Below are positions 19,145-27,140 of a stretch of DNA of 64,000 nucleotides, one piece after another. A program made the translations under genes and the position numbers. Position 1 is the stretch's first letter. Every line of letters starts with the position of its first letter. Source of the stretch: Vibrio vulnificus NBRC 15645 = ATCC 27562 (GTDB lineage: Bacteria; Pseudomonadota; Gammaproteobacteria; Enterobacterales; Vibrionaceae); NCBI RefSeq assembly GCF_002224265.1, contig NZ_CP012882.1, positions 1,426,001 through 1,490,000 of the forward strand, given 5' to 3'. A model generated the notes under the pieces. The model saw only the letters and a program-made list of their open reading frames with translations, was not told where the DNA came from and made no database searches.

Positions 19145-19342
19145 TTATTGATTTTGTTTAAAAAAGCGCTCTGCAGAAGCAAACAATGCATTACAGTGTT
19201 TTTCTTGCTGGCTATATTCTTCACTTCCCTTAGACATGGATTCTAATAGCGCTTTAGCTTCATGATAGTCTTTAACCATTTGTTCAAACTTGGTTTCATA
19301 ACCGCTTTTTTTATTATGATGTTTTACGCGTTTTTTACTCAT
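19145..19342 (-). CDS. Small basic hypothetical protein
   Basis: This 65-residue basic, helical protein (SKKRVKHHNKKSGYETKFEQ at the start) is supported by AAGGA about 9 bases before ATG 19342. It has no cysteine, membrane or known motif. Its conserved-looking start and convergent placement after the efflux operon suggest a real gene. I do not recognise it. Confidence 0.6.
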   Translation of the reverse strand: MSKKRVKHHNKKSGYETKFEQMVKDYHEAKALLESMSKGSEEYSQQEKHCNALFASAERFFKQNQ

Positions 19343-19848
19343 TTATTTTTCCTTCATCGAACATCATAATAACTCATAATTTAAATATATTTTCATCTAC
19401 AGACTGTTTATAAACTCAACTCTAACTAGCGCCCTACCGTATAAAAACGAGAGAACACAAAATCGTGAGTCGCAAAACGCCCAGATGAAAATACATGATA
19501 ACAATCAGCAATATACCGATCGTTTAATATCAATAAACCATCAATTATTATGATATAAAAACTGAGGCTATTTAATGGAAGATAAAGAAGAAGTAACTAC
19601 AGATGTAATATAACGAAAGGAATCGAAAGAAAACTAAGAATAGACTTGAACTATATATTTCATAAATAACACATGTTTGAAAACCATGTGCACTATACTC
19701 CGATCATTCGAAAATGATAGAAATTTCTCTGATTAAATTTCTGCTGCTTTTCCTTTTTAAAGAGTTTAAAAGTCTATGAACTCGCCACTGCCTAGCTGAA
19801 ACGACAAGTAGCTTGGCCAAAAAATGGCATGACGCTGAAATGGCAACC
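19343..19848. other. Gene-free AT-rich interval
   Basis: About 500 bases separate two minus-strand genes. I see no supported ORF, tRNA or strong hairpin; the sequence is AT-rich with scattered ATATAT and TTTAAA runs. It may hold the promoter of the 19145 gene at its left end. Confidence 0.5.
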
Positions 19849-19878
19849 TAAAAAAACGCCAGCAATCTTGCTGGCGTT
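19849..19878 (-). terminator. Terminator of the small membrane-protein gene
   Basis: AACGCCAGCAA and TTGCTGGCGTT form an 11-bp stem with a 2-base loop. On the minus strand it runs into seven T residues. Confidence 0.92.
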
Positions 19879-19894
19879 CTTTAAATTCGTTCAA

Positions 19895-20251
19895 TTAGGC
19901 TGGAAGACGTTGCCCTGGCGCTTTGGTTTTTTTCTGGCGGTAACTGAACCATAGGTACGTCACCACAATTGAGAAGAACAAGTACGAAAGCGAGAAGATG
20001 AATGGCGAGCCAATCAAATCTTGCGATAGTCCCCAAAATACGCCGATAACCGTCACTGCTAACTTAGACAGCATGCCGCAAAGCAACAGGAAAACCGCCA
20101 GTTGAGGGAAACGCGAGCTGCGGAATGCAAACCAGTAACAACTGCCTACCGCCAGAGATGAAATATAGAGACCAAACAAGAAAGAGTGGATGTGGTCAGC
20201 AGAGGCATAACCCGCCGTAACAGATATCAGTAGAATAAGGAAAATCTTCAT
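19895..20251 (-). CDS. Small integral membrane protein
   Basis: This 118-residue protein has about four membrane helices (for example IFLILLISVTAGYAS, FLFGLYISSLAVGSCYWFAF, LAVFLLLCGMLSKLAVTVIG and FSLSYLFFSIVVTYLWFSYR) and a basic C-terminal tail. ATG 20251 is preceded by GAGGTG. The function is unknown. It is divergent from the OFA transporter gene across a 575-base regulatory interval and is not in an operon. Confidence 0.8.
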   Translation of the reverse strand: MKIFLILLISVTAGYASADHIHSFLFGLYISSLAVGSCYWFAFRSSRFPQLAVFLLLCGMLSKLAVTVIGVFWGLSQDLIGSPFIFSLSYLFFSIVVTYLWFSYRQKKTKAPGQRLPA

Positions 20252-20353
20252 ATACACCTCGCTATAAAAGCCTAAAAAGCATCCTTTCAATATTGCAATC
20301 TCAGTTTCCGCTATATTTTGCCAAACTAGTTTCAGAGATCAAGAGGCCAAACC

Positions 20354-20370
20354 TGTACAAAATGTGTACA
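20354..20370. promoter_or_regulatory. Paired TGTACA elements upstream of the membrane-protein gene
   Basis: TGTACA occurs at 20354-20359 and again at 20365-20370, 11 bases apart, on the same helical face. Each is itself palindromic. They lie about 100 bases upstream of ATG 20251 and are a reasonable site for a dimeric regulator; which one is unknown. Confidence 0.4.
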
Positions 20371-20692
20371 AACATTAATCAAACCAACTGATTTTACATA
20401 TGATTAACACAATGATTTTTAAGAATCCTTTGTCTACGGCATTTCGAGAGAAAAGTGTAAATTTAGAAAAGGATTGTTACATTCATTTAACAGCAGAAAA
20501 TATTTTGTCTTTTTTTTAGCAATGTGAACTCAGTACCATATCGACTCTCTTCCGCATATCTAAGCCCCGCCAGATAAGCGCTCAACATCCAAAGATCACA
20601 AGATTTTCACAAACAAGCGTTAATTCAGAAAACTCTGTAACAACACTTTTTTAACGTATCAAAATATTTTCAGATCTGGCCTTAAAAAGAGA

Positions 20693-20720
20693 TTCCAATC
20701 ACAAAAGGATTGGTTATAAT
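20693..20720 (+). promoter_or_regulatory. Probable promoter of the OFA transporter gene
   Basis: A perfect TATAAT at 20715-20720 lies about 16 bases after TTCCAA, a weak -35. It gives a leader of about 100 bases before ATG 20827. The rest of 20,371-20,826 has no gene that I can support. Confidence 0.45.
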
Positions 20721-20826
20721 CCGCGCTCATTGCGTTATCTGTTGAAAAACGCAAACTAATTTTGAGTTTAACCACCTTTTTATTCGCCCCCTTTTGGTAT
20801 TACCAGAAGCAACACTGAGAACAAAA

Positions 20827-22059
20827 ATGAGCAAGATTGATAAAGCTATGCGCATCCTGCTTGCAGGATTCTGTATCAACCTTTGTCTTGGCATCCTGTA
20901 TGCTTGGAGTGTATTCAACAAAGCACTAGTGACTGAGTCAGGCTGGAGCGCTGCAGAAGCGTCTGCCCCTTACGCAACCGCAACGATCACGTTCTCTATT
21001 TGTCTTCTTGTTGCTGGTATTCTTCAAGACCGCATGGGTCCACGTATGATTCTTATCCTAGGTACTGTTCTTACAGGTCTAGGTATGATTGCATCTGGTT
21101 TTGTTGACTCTCCACTGATGCTCAACATCACGTTTGGTGTGATCACCGGTGCGGGTATCGGTTTTGGTTATGCTTGTCTATCTCCATCGGCGATGAAGTG
21201 GTTCCACGCATCGAAGAAAGGCATGGTTAACGGCATCATCGCAGCAGGTTTTGGTCTTGCAGCGATCTACCTAGCGCCACTGACTTCAGCTCTGATCACG
21301 AACATGGGTATTCAGACCAGTTTTATGATTCTTGGTGTTGGTGTTCTTGCTATCGCGGTGCCTCTAGCGGCAACCATCAATAACCCACCAGCAGACTACA
21401 CCCCAGCAGAGCCGAAAGTAAAAAAAGGCCAAGCACCTAAAGCGGTGAAGAAATCTGACGATCTGACGTGGAAAGCGATGCTTAAAACGCCACAGTTCTA
21501 CGCACTATGGATCATGTACGCATTTGCAGCGTCTGTTGGCCTGATGATCATCGGTAACATCACCACCATCGCAAGCGTTCAAGCAAACCTGCCTAACGCG
21601 GTTTACCTTGCGTCTATTCTTGCGGTATTTAACTCAGGCGGCCGTGTTGCAGCAGGTATGCTTGCAGACAAGATCGGCGGCGTGCGTACGCTTCTTCTCG
21701 CGTTCGTTCTACAGGGCATCAACATGGTTCTGTTCGCAACGTTCCAATCTGAGTTCACTCTGATCATTGGTACGGCTATCGCAGCAGTAGGTTACGGTAC
21801 GCTTCTTGCGGTCTTCCCTACTCTAACCGCAGAATTCTACGGTCTGAAAAACTACGGCACTAACTATGGCGTACTTTACACAGCATGGGGTATTGGTGGT
21901 GCGATTGGTGCAGCAGTGGTTGGTTTCTCTATGACCAACGGCACAGGCTACACCTTGGCTTACACAATTTCAGCCGTGATGATGGGCGTTTGTATTGTGC
22001 TTGCACTGGTAACGAAACCACTTTCAGAAGCGAAAGTCGCAGAGCTGAAAAAGGCGTAA
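20827..22059 (+). CDS. OFA-family MFS transporter (oxalate/formate antiporter-like)
   Basis: This 410-residue, 12-helix carrier has the OFA start ILLAGFCINLCLGILYAWSV and the signature regions GFGYACLSPSAMKWFHASKK and YGTNYGVLYTAWGIGGAIGA. The family moves small monocarboxylates or oxalate/formate; the substrate here is unknown. A cytoplasmic loop rich in Lys and Pro (about 195-215) joins the two six-helix halves. ATG 20827 is chosen by family alignment from memory. It is monocistronic with its own strong terminator. Confidence 0.92.
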   Translation: MSKIDKAMRILLAGFCINLCLGILYAWSVFNKALVTESGWSAAEASAPYATATITFSICLLVAGILQDRMGPRMILILGTVLTGLGMIASGFVDSPLMLNITFGVITGAGIGFGYACLSPSAMKWFHASKKGMVNGIIAAGFGLAAIYLAPLTSALITNMGIQTSFMILGVGVLAIAVPLAATINNPPADYTPAEPKVKKGQAPKAVKKSDDLTWKAMLKTPQFYALWIMYAFAASVGLMIIGNITTIASVQANLPNAVYLASILAVFNSGGRVAAGMLADKIGGVRTLLLAFVLQGINMVLFATFQSEFTLIIGTAIAAVGYGTLLAVFPTLTAEFYGLKNYGTNYGVLYTAWGIGGAIGAAVVGFSMTNGTGYTLAYTISAVMMGVCIVLALVTKPLSEAKVAELKKA

Positions 22060-22080
22060 TTACGCGTTGATTTGAACATG

Positions 22081-22112
22081 AAAAGGCTTAACCTGCGGGT
22101 TAAGCCTTTTTT
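22081..22112 (+). terminator. Terminator of the OFA transporter gene
   Basis: AAAAGGCTTAACC and GGTTAAGCCTTTT make a perfect 13-bp stem with loop TGCG, then T residues. Confidence 0.95.
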
Positions 22113-22126
22113 ATTGTCGGTCGTTT

Positions 22127-23746
22127 ATGGAAAACAGCGTTGAACTCGCCCCGGATTACTATCTCGATAACTTTTTTAAGCTTACGCGCCACGCACTGCA
22201 GTGGTACCAAGATTTGCTGACAACAGACGAACAGCAATGGCTTTTGGCGTTTACTGCGCTTGATAAGCGTGCGCAATGCCTTCTGGTACGTTTGTACAGT
22301 CGCAAAGGCTGTTGGTTTCGTAGTGATAAACTGCATTACGCTGAAATTCCACAAATTGATCACGCCCTAGACATACTCAGCCAAGGCGAGTTTGTCGAAC
22401 TCTCTCCTGTAATTTCTCACCAAAAGCTCGCTCTCTACTTACTCACAAAACCAGAGCTGCTTTCGCTCTACCCCCATCTCACCAAAACGCAAAAGAAAGA
22501 GGCACTGGTCAATTGTCTAAGCGACGATGCCTTCACTCAGTTTGATGAACTAGCCTTCACCGTCATCAAGCTCAACTCCGCTCACATGATCGACCTACTA
22601 CTGACGCTGTTTTTTGCAAACACTCATCAAGATCTGAGCCAATTCGTTTTAGATGATCTCGGTCTGCATCAATTCGAAGCTTACCAGTTAAGTAAAGAGC
22701 GGCGATTCTTCGATAGCCGAGAGCAGATTGATCGCTTAATCGACCTTAGTGAGCTTTCCAACCGTTACTGGCTTTGTGATCGAAAACAGAAGGAGAATCT
22801 GGAGCAGTTGCAGGCAGTACTGCCTGGCCCAGTGGCACATCCCTATGTCGACCGTAAACGCGAGCATCTGCTCAATGACATTGCCCGAGACTTTGAACGA
22901 CTTGGCGAGTTCACTACGGCGCTCACACTGTTTGAACAAACTACGCTGGCACCCAGCCGAGAACGCCGTGCTCGCATCTACGATAAACTTGAACATAACC
23001 AGCCATTTAGTGACATTGTCACCGAAATGCTCACCCAGCCAATTGACGTCTCTGAATTTGAAGTAGCCCAGAAGCTAGAACAGAGACTAAAACGCAAGTT
23101 GGGCGAAAAGCTGCCGCGAGTCAGTAAACCTCAATGCAGCGAATACCGCATCTCGCTCGATCTGTCACAACAACGCGTCGAAATCGCAGCGTTGGCGCAT
23201 TTTGAGCGTTTAGGTTGGCACGTATTCTACAGCGAAAATGCCCTACTCAACGGTTTGCTCGGGCTCACTTTCTGGCCTGCCTTTTTTGCCCCCGTCGAAG
23301 GCGCATTCATCAATACCTACCAGCATCGCCCTCTTGATTTGTATCATGACGATTTTACGCACAAGCGCGCCGCCGAGATCGATCAGGCGTTTACTCAATT
23401 ACTAACCGGTGATAATGAATTTATTTTGCAGCGTTTTCGCGAAAAACAGGGAATTGCGAACCCATTGGTGCAGTGGTCAGCACTGTCAGAAAGTCTACTT
23501 TTGCATGCCTTAGAGAGCATACCGCGTGAAAGCTTGGTGGCGTTATTTAAAATCCAGCTCAGTGATTTAAAACTCTACCGCAATGGCATGCCCGATTTGA
23601 TCGCGTTCAAAGATGGTGAGTATCAATGGATTGAAGTCAAAGGGCCCGGTGACAAACTGCAAGATAATCAGTGGCGTTGGATACACCATTTCAAGCAATT
23701 AGCGATTCCTTTCGCTGTGTGTTACGTAGAGCATCAAGCTGGCTAG
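22127..23746 (+). CDS. FAN1-like VRR-NUC structure-specific nuclease
   Basis: This 539-residue protein is a bacterial homologue of FAN1, which cuts 5' flaps and helps repair interstrand crosslinks. The C-terminal VRR-NUC domain has GMPDLIAF (about 488-495) and EVKGPGDKLQDNQWRW (about 502-517), giving the D-x(n)-E-x-K active site. The N-terminal half holds the FAN1 SAP-like and TPR-like regions. It starts 15 bases after the upstream terminator and nearly abuts the convergent TPR gene. Length and motifs are complete. Confidence 0.93.
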   Translation: MENSVELAPDYYLDNFFKLTRHALQWYQDLLTTDEQQWLLAFTALDKRAQCLLVRLYSRKGCWFRSDKLHYAEIPQIDHALDILSQGEFVELSPVISHQKLALYLLTKPELLSLYPHLTKTQKKEALVNCLSDDAFTQFDELAFTVIKLNSAHMIDLLLTLFFANTHQDLSQFVLDDLGLHQFEAYQLSKERRFFDSREQIDRLIDLSELSNRYWLCDRKQKENLEQLQAVLPGPVAHPYVDRKREHLLNDIARDFERLGEFTTALTLFEQTTLAPSRERRARIYDKLEHNQPFSDIVTEMLTQPIDVSEFEVAQKLEQRLKRKLGEKLPRVSKPQCSEYRISLDLSQQRVEIAALAHFERLGWHVFYSENALLNGLLGLTFWPAFFAPVEGAFINTYQHRPLDLYHDDFTHKRAAEIDQAFTQLLTGDNEFILQRFREKQGIANPLVQWSALSESLLLHALESIPRESLVALFKIQLSDLKLYRNGMPDLIAFKDGEYQWIEVKGPGDKLQDNQWRWIHHFKQLAIPFAVCYVEHQAG

Positions 23747-23751
23747 GCAGA

Positions 23752-24822
23752 CTAGCCGCGCGCCGATAATTTTCGTTCGTCTTTTTTCTGTTTGATCTGA
23801 TCGATGACATACTCTGGTGCGACTTTTTGCAGCTCTGTCAAACAGAGCTCTGTCTTGGGATTGTCGTACCGTGCGTAGATGTCGCATACCGCGTAGAGTT
23901 GCTCTGGTGCTCCTGAAATTAAGTAGGCTTGTTCAAAAGCACCAACCGATTTCTGCACATCAAACGGCTCTTGCAACACACCATTGAGATACCAGTAATA
24001 GCTGTTGTTTTCAGCCATGTTGGCAGCCAATTCCATCTCTTGTGCTGCCGCATTTTTGTCATCCAAACGAACCAACGTCAGCGCTTTTGAATAATGCAAC
24101 GCCGCATTGCTTGGATGTCGCTGAATAGCTTCATCCAGCGTTCCTATCGCCTCATCTTCGTTTTTCTGCGCGCGATAGTTATCTGCCAAGCTGAGCCAAA
24201 CTTGCGGATTATCTGGCGTTTGCTCCGTCAGTTGCTGATAGAGCGGCTGCGCTTTGTCCCACTGCTTATACCAGCGATAAACGTCTGCCAGCAGCAATTG
24301 AGAATCGGTGTCTTTTTTCTGCTCTAAATAGCGAATAAGCTCCGTTGTCGGCGCATCTAACGTTTGCTGTTGGCTCTCACTGAGATTGCCATAGTCGCGC
24401 AGCAAATTCACCGTGGACGCCAATCTCACCATTGCGGTGTCATCGGTGAGCAATGGAGAAACCATGCGCCAACGGTGGGCAATATTGTATGGACCAGCAC
24501 CAACAATGGCCGCTTCACGCAATGCAGGGTCACTTTCTTGCAGGTTGCGACTGACCGCCACCAGCGCGTTTTGGCTTGGGTAATTGGCCAAATTTCTTAG
24601 CGCGCCGACTCGTAGCTCGGTCGGCAAGCTTTTGTCTTGCGCTTGGTAGGAGAGTTTCGACACCACTTCCTGAGGAGAAGTAGCGTGAGTGAGCTCAAGA
24701 GTTGCACTCTTGCCTTCGCTATCACCTGCACTAGGCGACTGCATAAAAGAGACATCATGCGCGCTGACTTGCGCAGAGAGGCCCAAGGCCGCAAGTAAAA
24801 GAGTGTGGGAACGTGTCATCAT
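23752..24822 (-). CDS. Exported HEAT/TPR-repeat protein, partner of anSME gene
   Basis: This 356-residue protein has a signal peptide (TRSHTLLLAALGLSAQVSAH), a HEAT-like region (residues about 60-150, VGALRNLANYPSQNALVAVS) and TPR units (about 180-310, for example NPQVWLSLADNYRAQKNEDE). It is a periplasmic scaffold by type. It lies 20 bases downstream of the sulfatase-maturase gene in the same direction, so the two form an operon. A role in handling exported sulfatases is inference. Confidence 0.85.
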   Translation of the reverse strand: MMTRSHTLLLAALGLSAQVSAHDVSFMQSPSAGDSEGKSATLELTHATSPQEVVSKLSYQAQDKSLPTELRVGALRNLANYPSQNALVAVSRNLQESDPALREAAIVGAGPYNIAHRWRMVSPLLTDDTAMVRLASTVNLLRDYGNLSESQQQTLDAPTTELIRYLEQKKDTDSQLLLADVYRWYKQWDKAQPLYQQLTEQTPDNPQVWLSLADNYRAQKNEDEAIGTLDEAIQRHPSNAALHYSKALTLVRLDDKNAAAQEMELAANMAENNSYYWYLNGVLQEPFDVQKSVGAFEQAYLISGAPEQLYAVCDIYARYDNPKTELCLTELQKVAPEYVIDQIKQKKDERKLSARG

Positions 24823-24842
24823 TTTTACCTCAACGCTGGATC

Positions 24843-26165
24843 TTAAAACTTCGTTTCAAAACGCGATGTTCGGCTTGCCAACTGGCGTATCGCTTGATCA
24901 CTGTATTGACCATGAACCACCGGATGGCCCGTTGCGCGTAAAACATACGCCAGAGCTTTGTCTGCGTGAGCGAAAAACTTTTTCCAACCCGCACAAAGAT
25001 AGTTAAGCCCTGGTTCACCCTGTTTTGTGCGGATAAAACGGTTTTTCGGACACTCACCAAAGCAAGCAAATTGATACTCACATTGTTGGCATTGGCTGGT
25101 TAACGAACGCACCTTGCCGTAACCAAATTTTTGTTGCTCATCGCCATAGGCCAAGTGCTCTAGTGACTGCTGATGAATGTTGCCCATTTTATATTCGGGA
25201 TAAACATAATGGTCGCACGCAAACACATCGCCATTCGGCTCCATGGCCAAGCCTTTGCCGCAAATTTCCCCTAGCGTGCACAATGGGTTCTTTCGCCCCA
25301 TCCACGTTTCGACACTGGCTTCAAAATACTGCACAAAGACCTTCCCGATATCGTGTTGAAGCCACTCATCGAAGATAGCAATGAGAAAATTGCCCCAAGC
25401 CTCGTCTGCGACACACCATGGCTCCATTACCGAATCTTTGTGGCCGGGAATGAGGCGCTTATCTCCTTGCTTGAGCTGAGCTTGCGGTTGCCATGTTTGC
25501 GGGGCGGTTGTACGAAAGCTTTTCTGCTCGACAATTGGGATAAATTGCATTTGCGGCGAGCGTACCTCATCTCGCAAAAAACGATACACTTCTAACGGGT
25601 TACGGCTGGTCAAATTGTTCACACAAGTTAATGTGGCGAACGGCACTTGATGTTTGTGCAGCAGCGCCACCGCGTTCATCACTTGCTTAAATGTGCCTCG
25701 TCCCGCACGGTTGGTGCGGTAGGCGTTATGCATCATTTCAGGGCCGTCAATACTCAGACCCACCAAGAAATTGTGCGCTTTAAGAAATGCACACCAGTCG
25801 TCATTCAGTAAGGTGCCATTGGTTTGCAGATCGTTGGCGATGGTTACCCCTTCTGGCTGGTATTTGGCTTGGAATTCAACGATTTTTCGGAAGTAATCCA
25901 AGCCAAGCATCGTCGGCTCTCCCCCTTGCCATGAGAAGATAATTTCAGGCGTATTTTGCCCTTCAATGTACTGACGAATATAGGTTTCGAGCGTTGCCTC
26001 ATCCATCACGGGCGTACAGCCCTTCTTATACTCAAGTAAGTCCTGTTTACTGAGGTAATAGCAGTACGTACAGTCGATGTTGCAAACAGCACCAATCGGT
26101 TTTGCCATCACGTGTAAACGCTTTGATGCTTTACCATTAAACTGTGGGCCCTGAGTAATCTGCAT
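24843..26165 (-). CDS. Anaerobic sulfatase-maturating enzyme (radical SAM/SPASM)
   Basis: This 440-residue enzyme converts an active-site Cys or Ser of sulfatases to C-alpha-formylglycine without oxygen. The radical SAM motif CNIDCTYCYYL binds the first [4Fe-4S] cluster; SPASM cysteines follow in CTLGEICGKGLAMEPNGD, FACDHYVYPE and CQQCEYQFACFGECPKNRF. FSWQGGEPTMLGLDYF is the SAM-binding GGE region. AGGTGA precedes the ATG. It is divergent from the FGE-fold lipoprotein gene across 165 bases. Its likely client is the CTAGR sulfatase at 39310. Confidence 0.96.
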   Translation of the reverse strand: MQITQGPQFNGKASKRLHVMAKPIGAVCNIDCTYCYYLSKQDLLEYKKGCTPVMDEATLETYIRQYIEGQNTPEIIFSWQGGEPTMLGLDYFRKIVEFQAKYQPEGVTIANDLQTNGTLLNDDWCAFLKAHNFLVGLSIDGPEMMHNAYRTNRAGRGTFKQVMNAVALLHKHQVPFATLTCVNNLTSRNPLEVYRFLRDEVRSPQMQFIPIVEQKSFRTTAPQTWQPQAQLKQGDKRLIPGHKDSVMEPWCVADEAWGNFLIAIFDEWLQHDIGKVFVQYFEASVETWMGRKNPLCTLGEICGKGLAMEPNGDVFACDHYVYPEYKMGNIHQQSLEHLAYGDEQQKFGYGKVRSLTSQCQQCEYQFACFGECPKNRFIRTKQGEPGLNYLCAGWKKFFAHADKALAYVLRATGHPVVHGQYSDQAIRQLASRTSRFETKF

Positions 26166-26330
26166 AATTCACCTATTTCTTCGCGCCGAGCGCCAAGTCT
26201 TGTTTGAAGAAAATCTCGATAAATGCATCTTAAAAGGCTTTCCGAACAAGGGCTTGTTATACCCGTTATAACCTTTTTTCATGGCAACAATGCGTAAGCT
26301 GAAAGCTCGCTGACTTAAGGAGCATTTCGG

Positions 26331-27116
26331 ATGACTTTATCGCCTCGTCACTGGCTTTTTCCCCTCTTTCCTCTTACGGTTGCTTTGCTTGCGAACGGCT
26401 GTAGCTCAACGCCCCATCCCATCGCCATGGCCATTAACCAAGAGATGGTATTGGTCGAAGGCGGCACTTTTGAGATGGGTTCTGATCATCCCAGTGCAAA
26501 GAAATCTGAAACCCCTGCACACCAAGTGACTGTGGATAGTTTTTACCTTGCCAAATTCGAAGTCACTCAAGCACTGTTTGAGTCGGTGATGGGCTCCTCG
26601 CTCAGCTATTTCCCGAATCCAAACGTTCCCGTCAACAACTTAAGTTGGCAGCAAGCGAACTACTTCATTGAACGCTTGAACACCCTGACAGGCGAGCACT
26701 ACCGCTTACCGACAGAAGCAGAATGGGAGTTTGCCGCTCGCGGTGGCGTGCATAACCAAGGGTTTACGTACGCAGGCTCGAACAACATTGATGAGGTTGC
26801 TTGGTATGTGCGCAATGCCAATAACCAAGCGCATCCGGTGGGATTAAAGCAACCCAATGAGCTCGGACTCTATGACATGACTGGCAACGTGGGTGAATTT
26901 GTCATCGATGCCTTTGACGCGGGTTACTACAAATACGCCCCAAGCCACAACCCAAGTAATGCCAAAGATGAAACGGCGGGCTTGGCGCATAAATCCGTTC
27001 GCGGCGGCAGCTTTTCTTACGCTGCAGACGAATCGGAAAACTTCCGACGTGATTTCGCCAGTCAATCGATACGCATGGCCGACATGGGCTTGCGACTGGC
27101 AAAAGACATTGATTGA
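26331..27116 (+). CDS. FGE-sulfatase-fold (SUMF1-like) lipoprotein, probably non-catalytic
   Basis: This 261-residue protein has a lipobox (VALLANGCSS) and then an FGE/SUMF1 domain: MVLVEGGTFEMGSD, YRLPTEAEWEFAARGG, GLYDMTGNVGEFV and SVRGGSFSYAADESENFRRD. Aerobic FGE uses a pair of cysteines in the last block; none is present, and the usual GNVWEW has become GNVGEF. It is thus unlikely to make formylglycine and more likely binds something at the cell envelope. AAGGAG precedes the ATG. A PafA-like phosphatase gene follows 24 bases on, so the two form an operon. Confidence 0.9.
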   Translation: MTLSPRHWLFPLFPLTVALLANGCSSTPHPIAMAINQEMVLVEGGTFEMGSDHPSAKKSETPAHQVTVDSFYLAKFEVTQALFESVMGSSLSYFPNPNVPVNNLSWQQANYFIERLNTLTGEHYRLPTEAEWEFAARGGVHNQGFTYAGSNNIDEVAWYVRNANNQAHPVGLKQPNELGLYDMTGNVGEFVIDAFDAGYYKYAPSHNPSNAKDETAGLAHKSVRGGSFSYAADESENFRRDFASQSIRMADMGLRLAKDID

Positions 27117-27140
27117 TCGACAACATCAAAGAGGACGACA

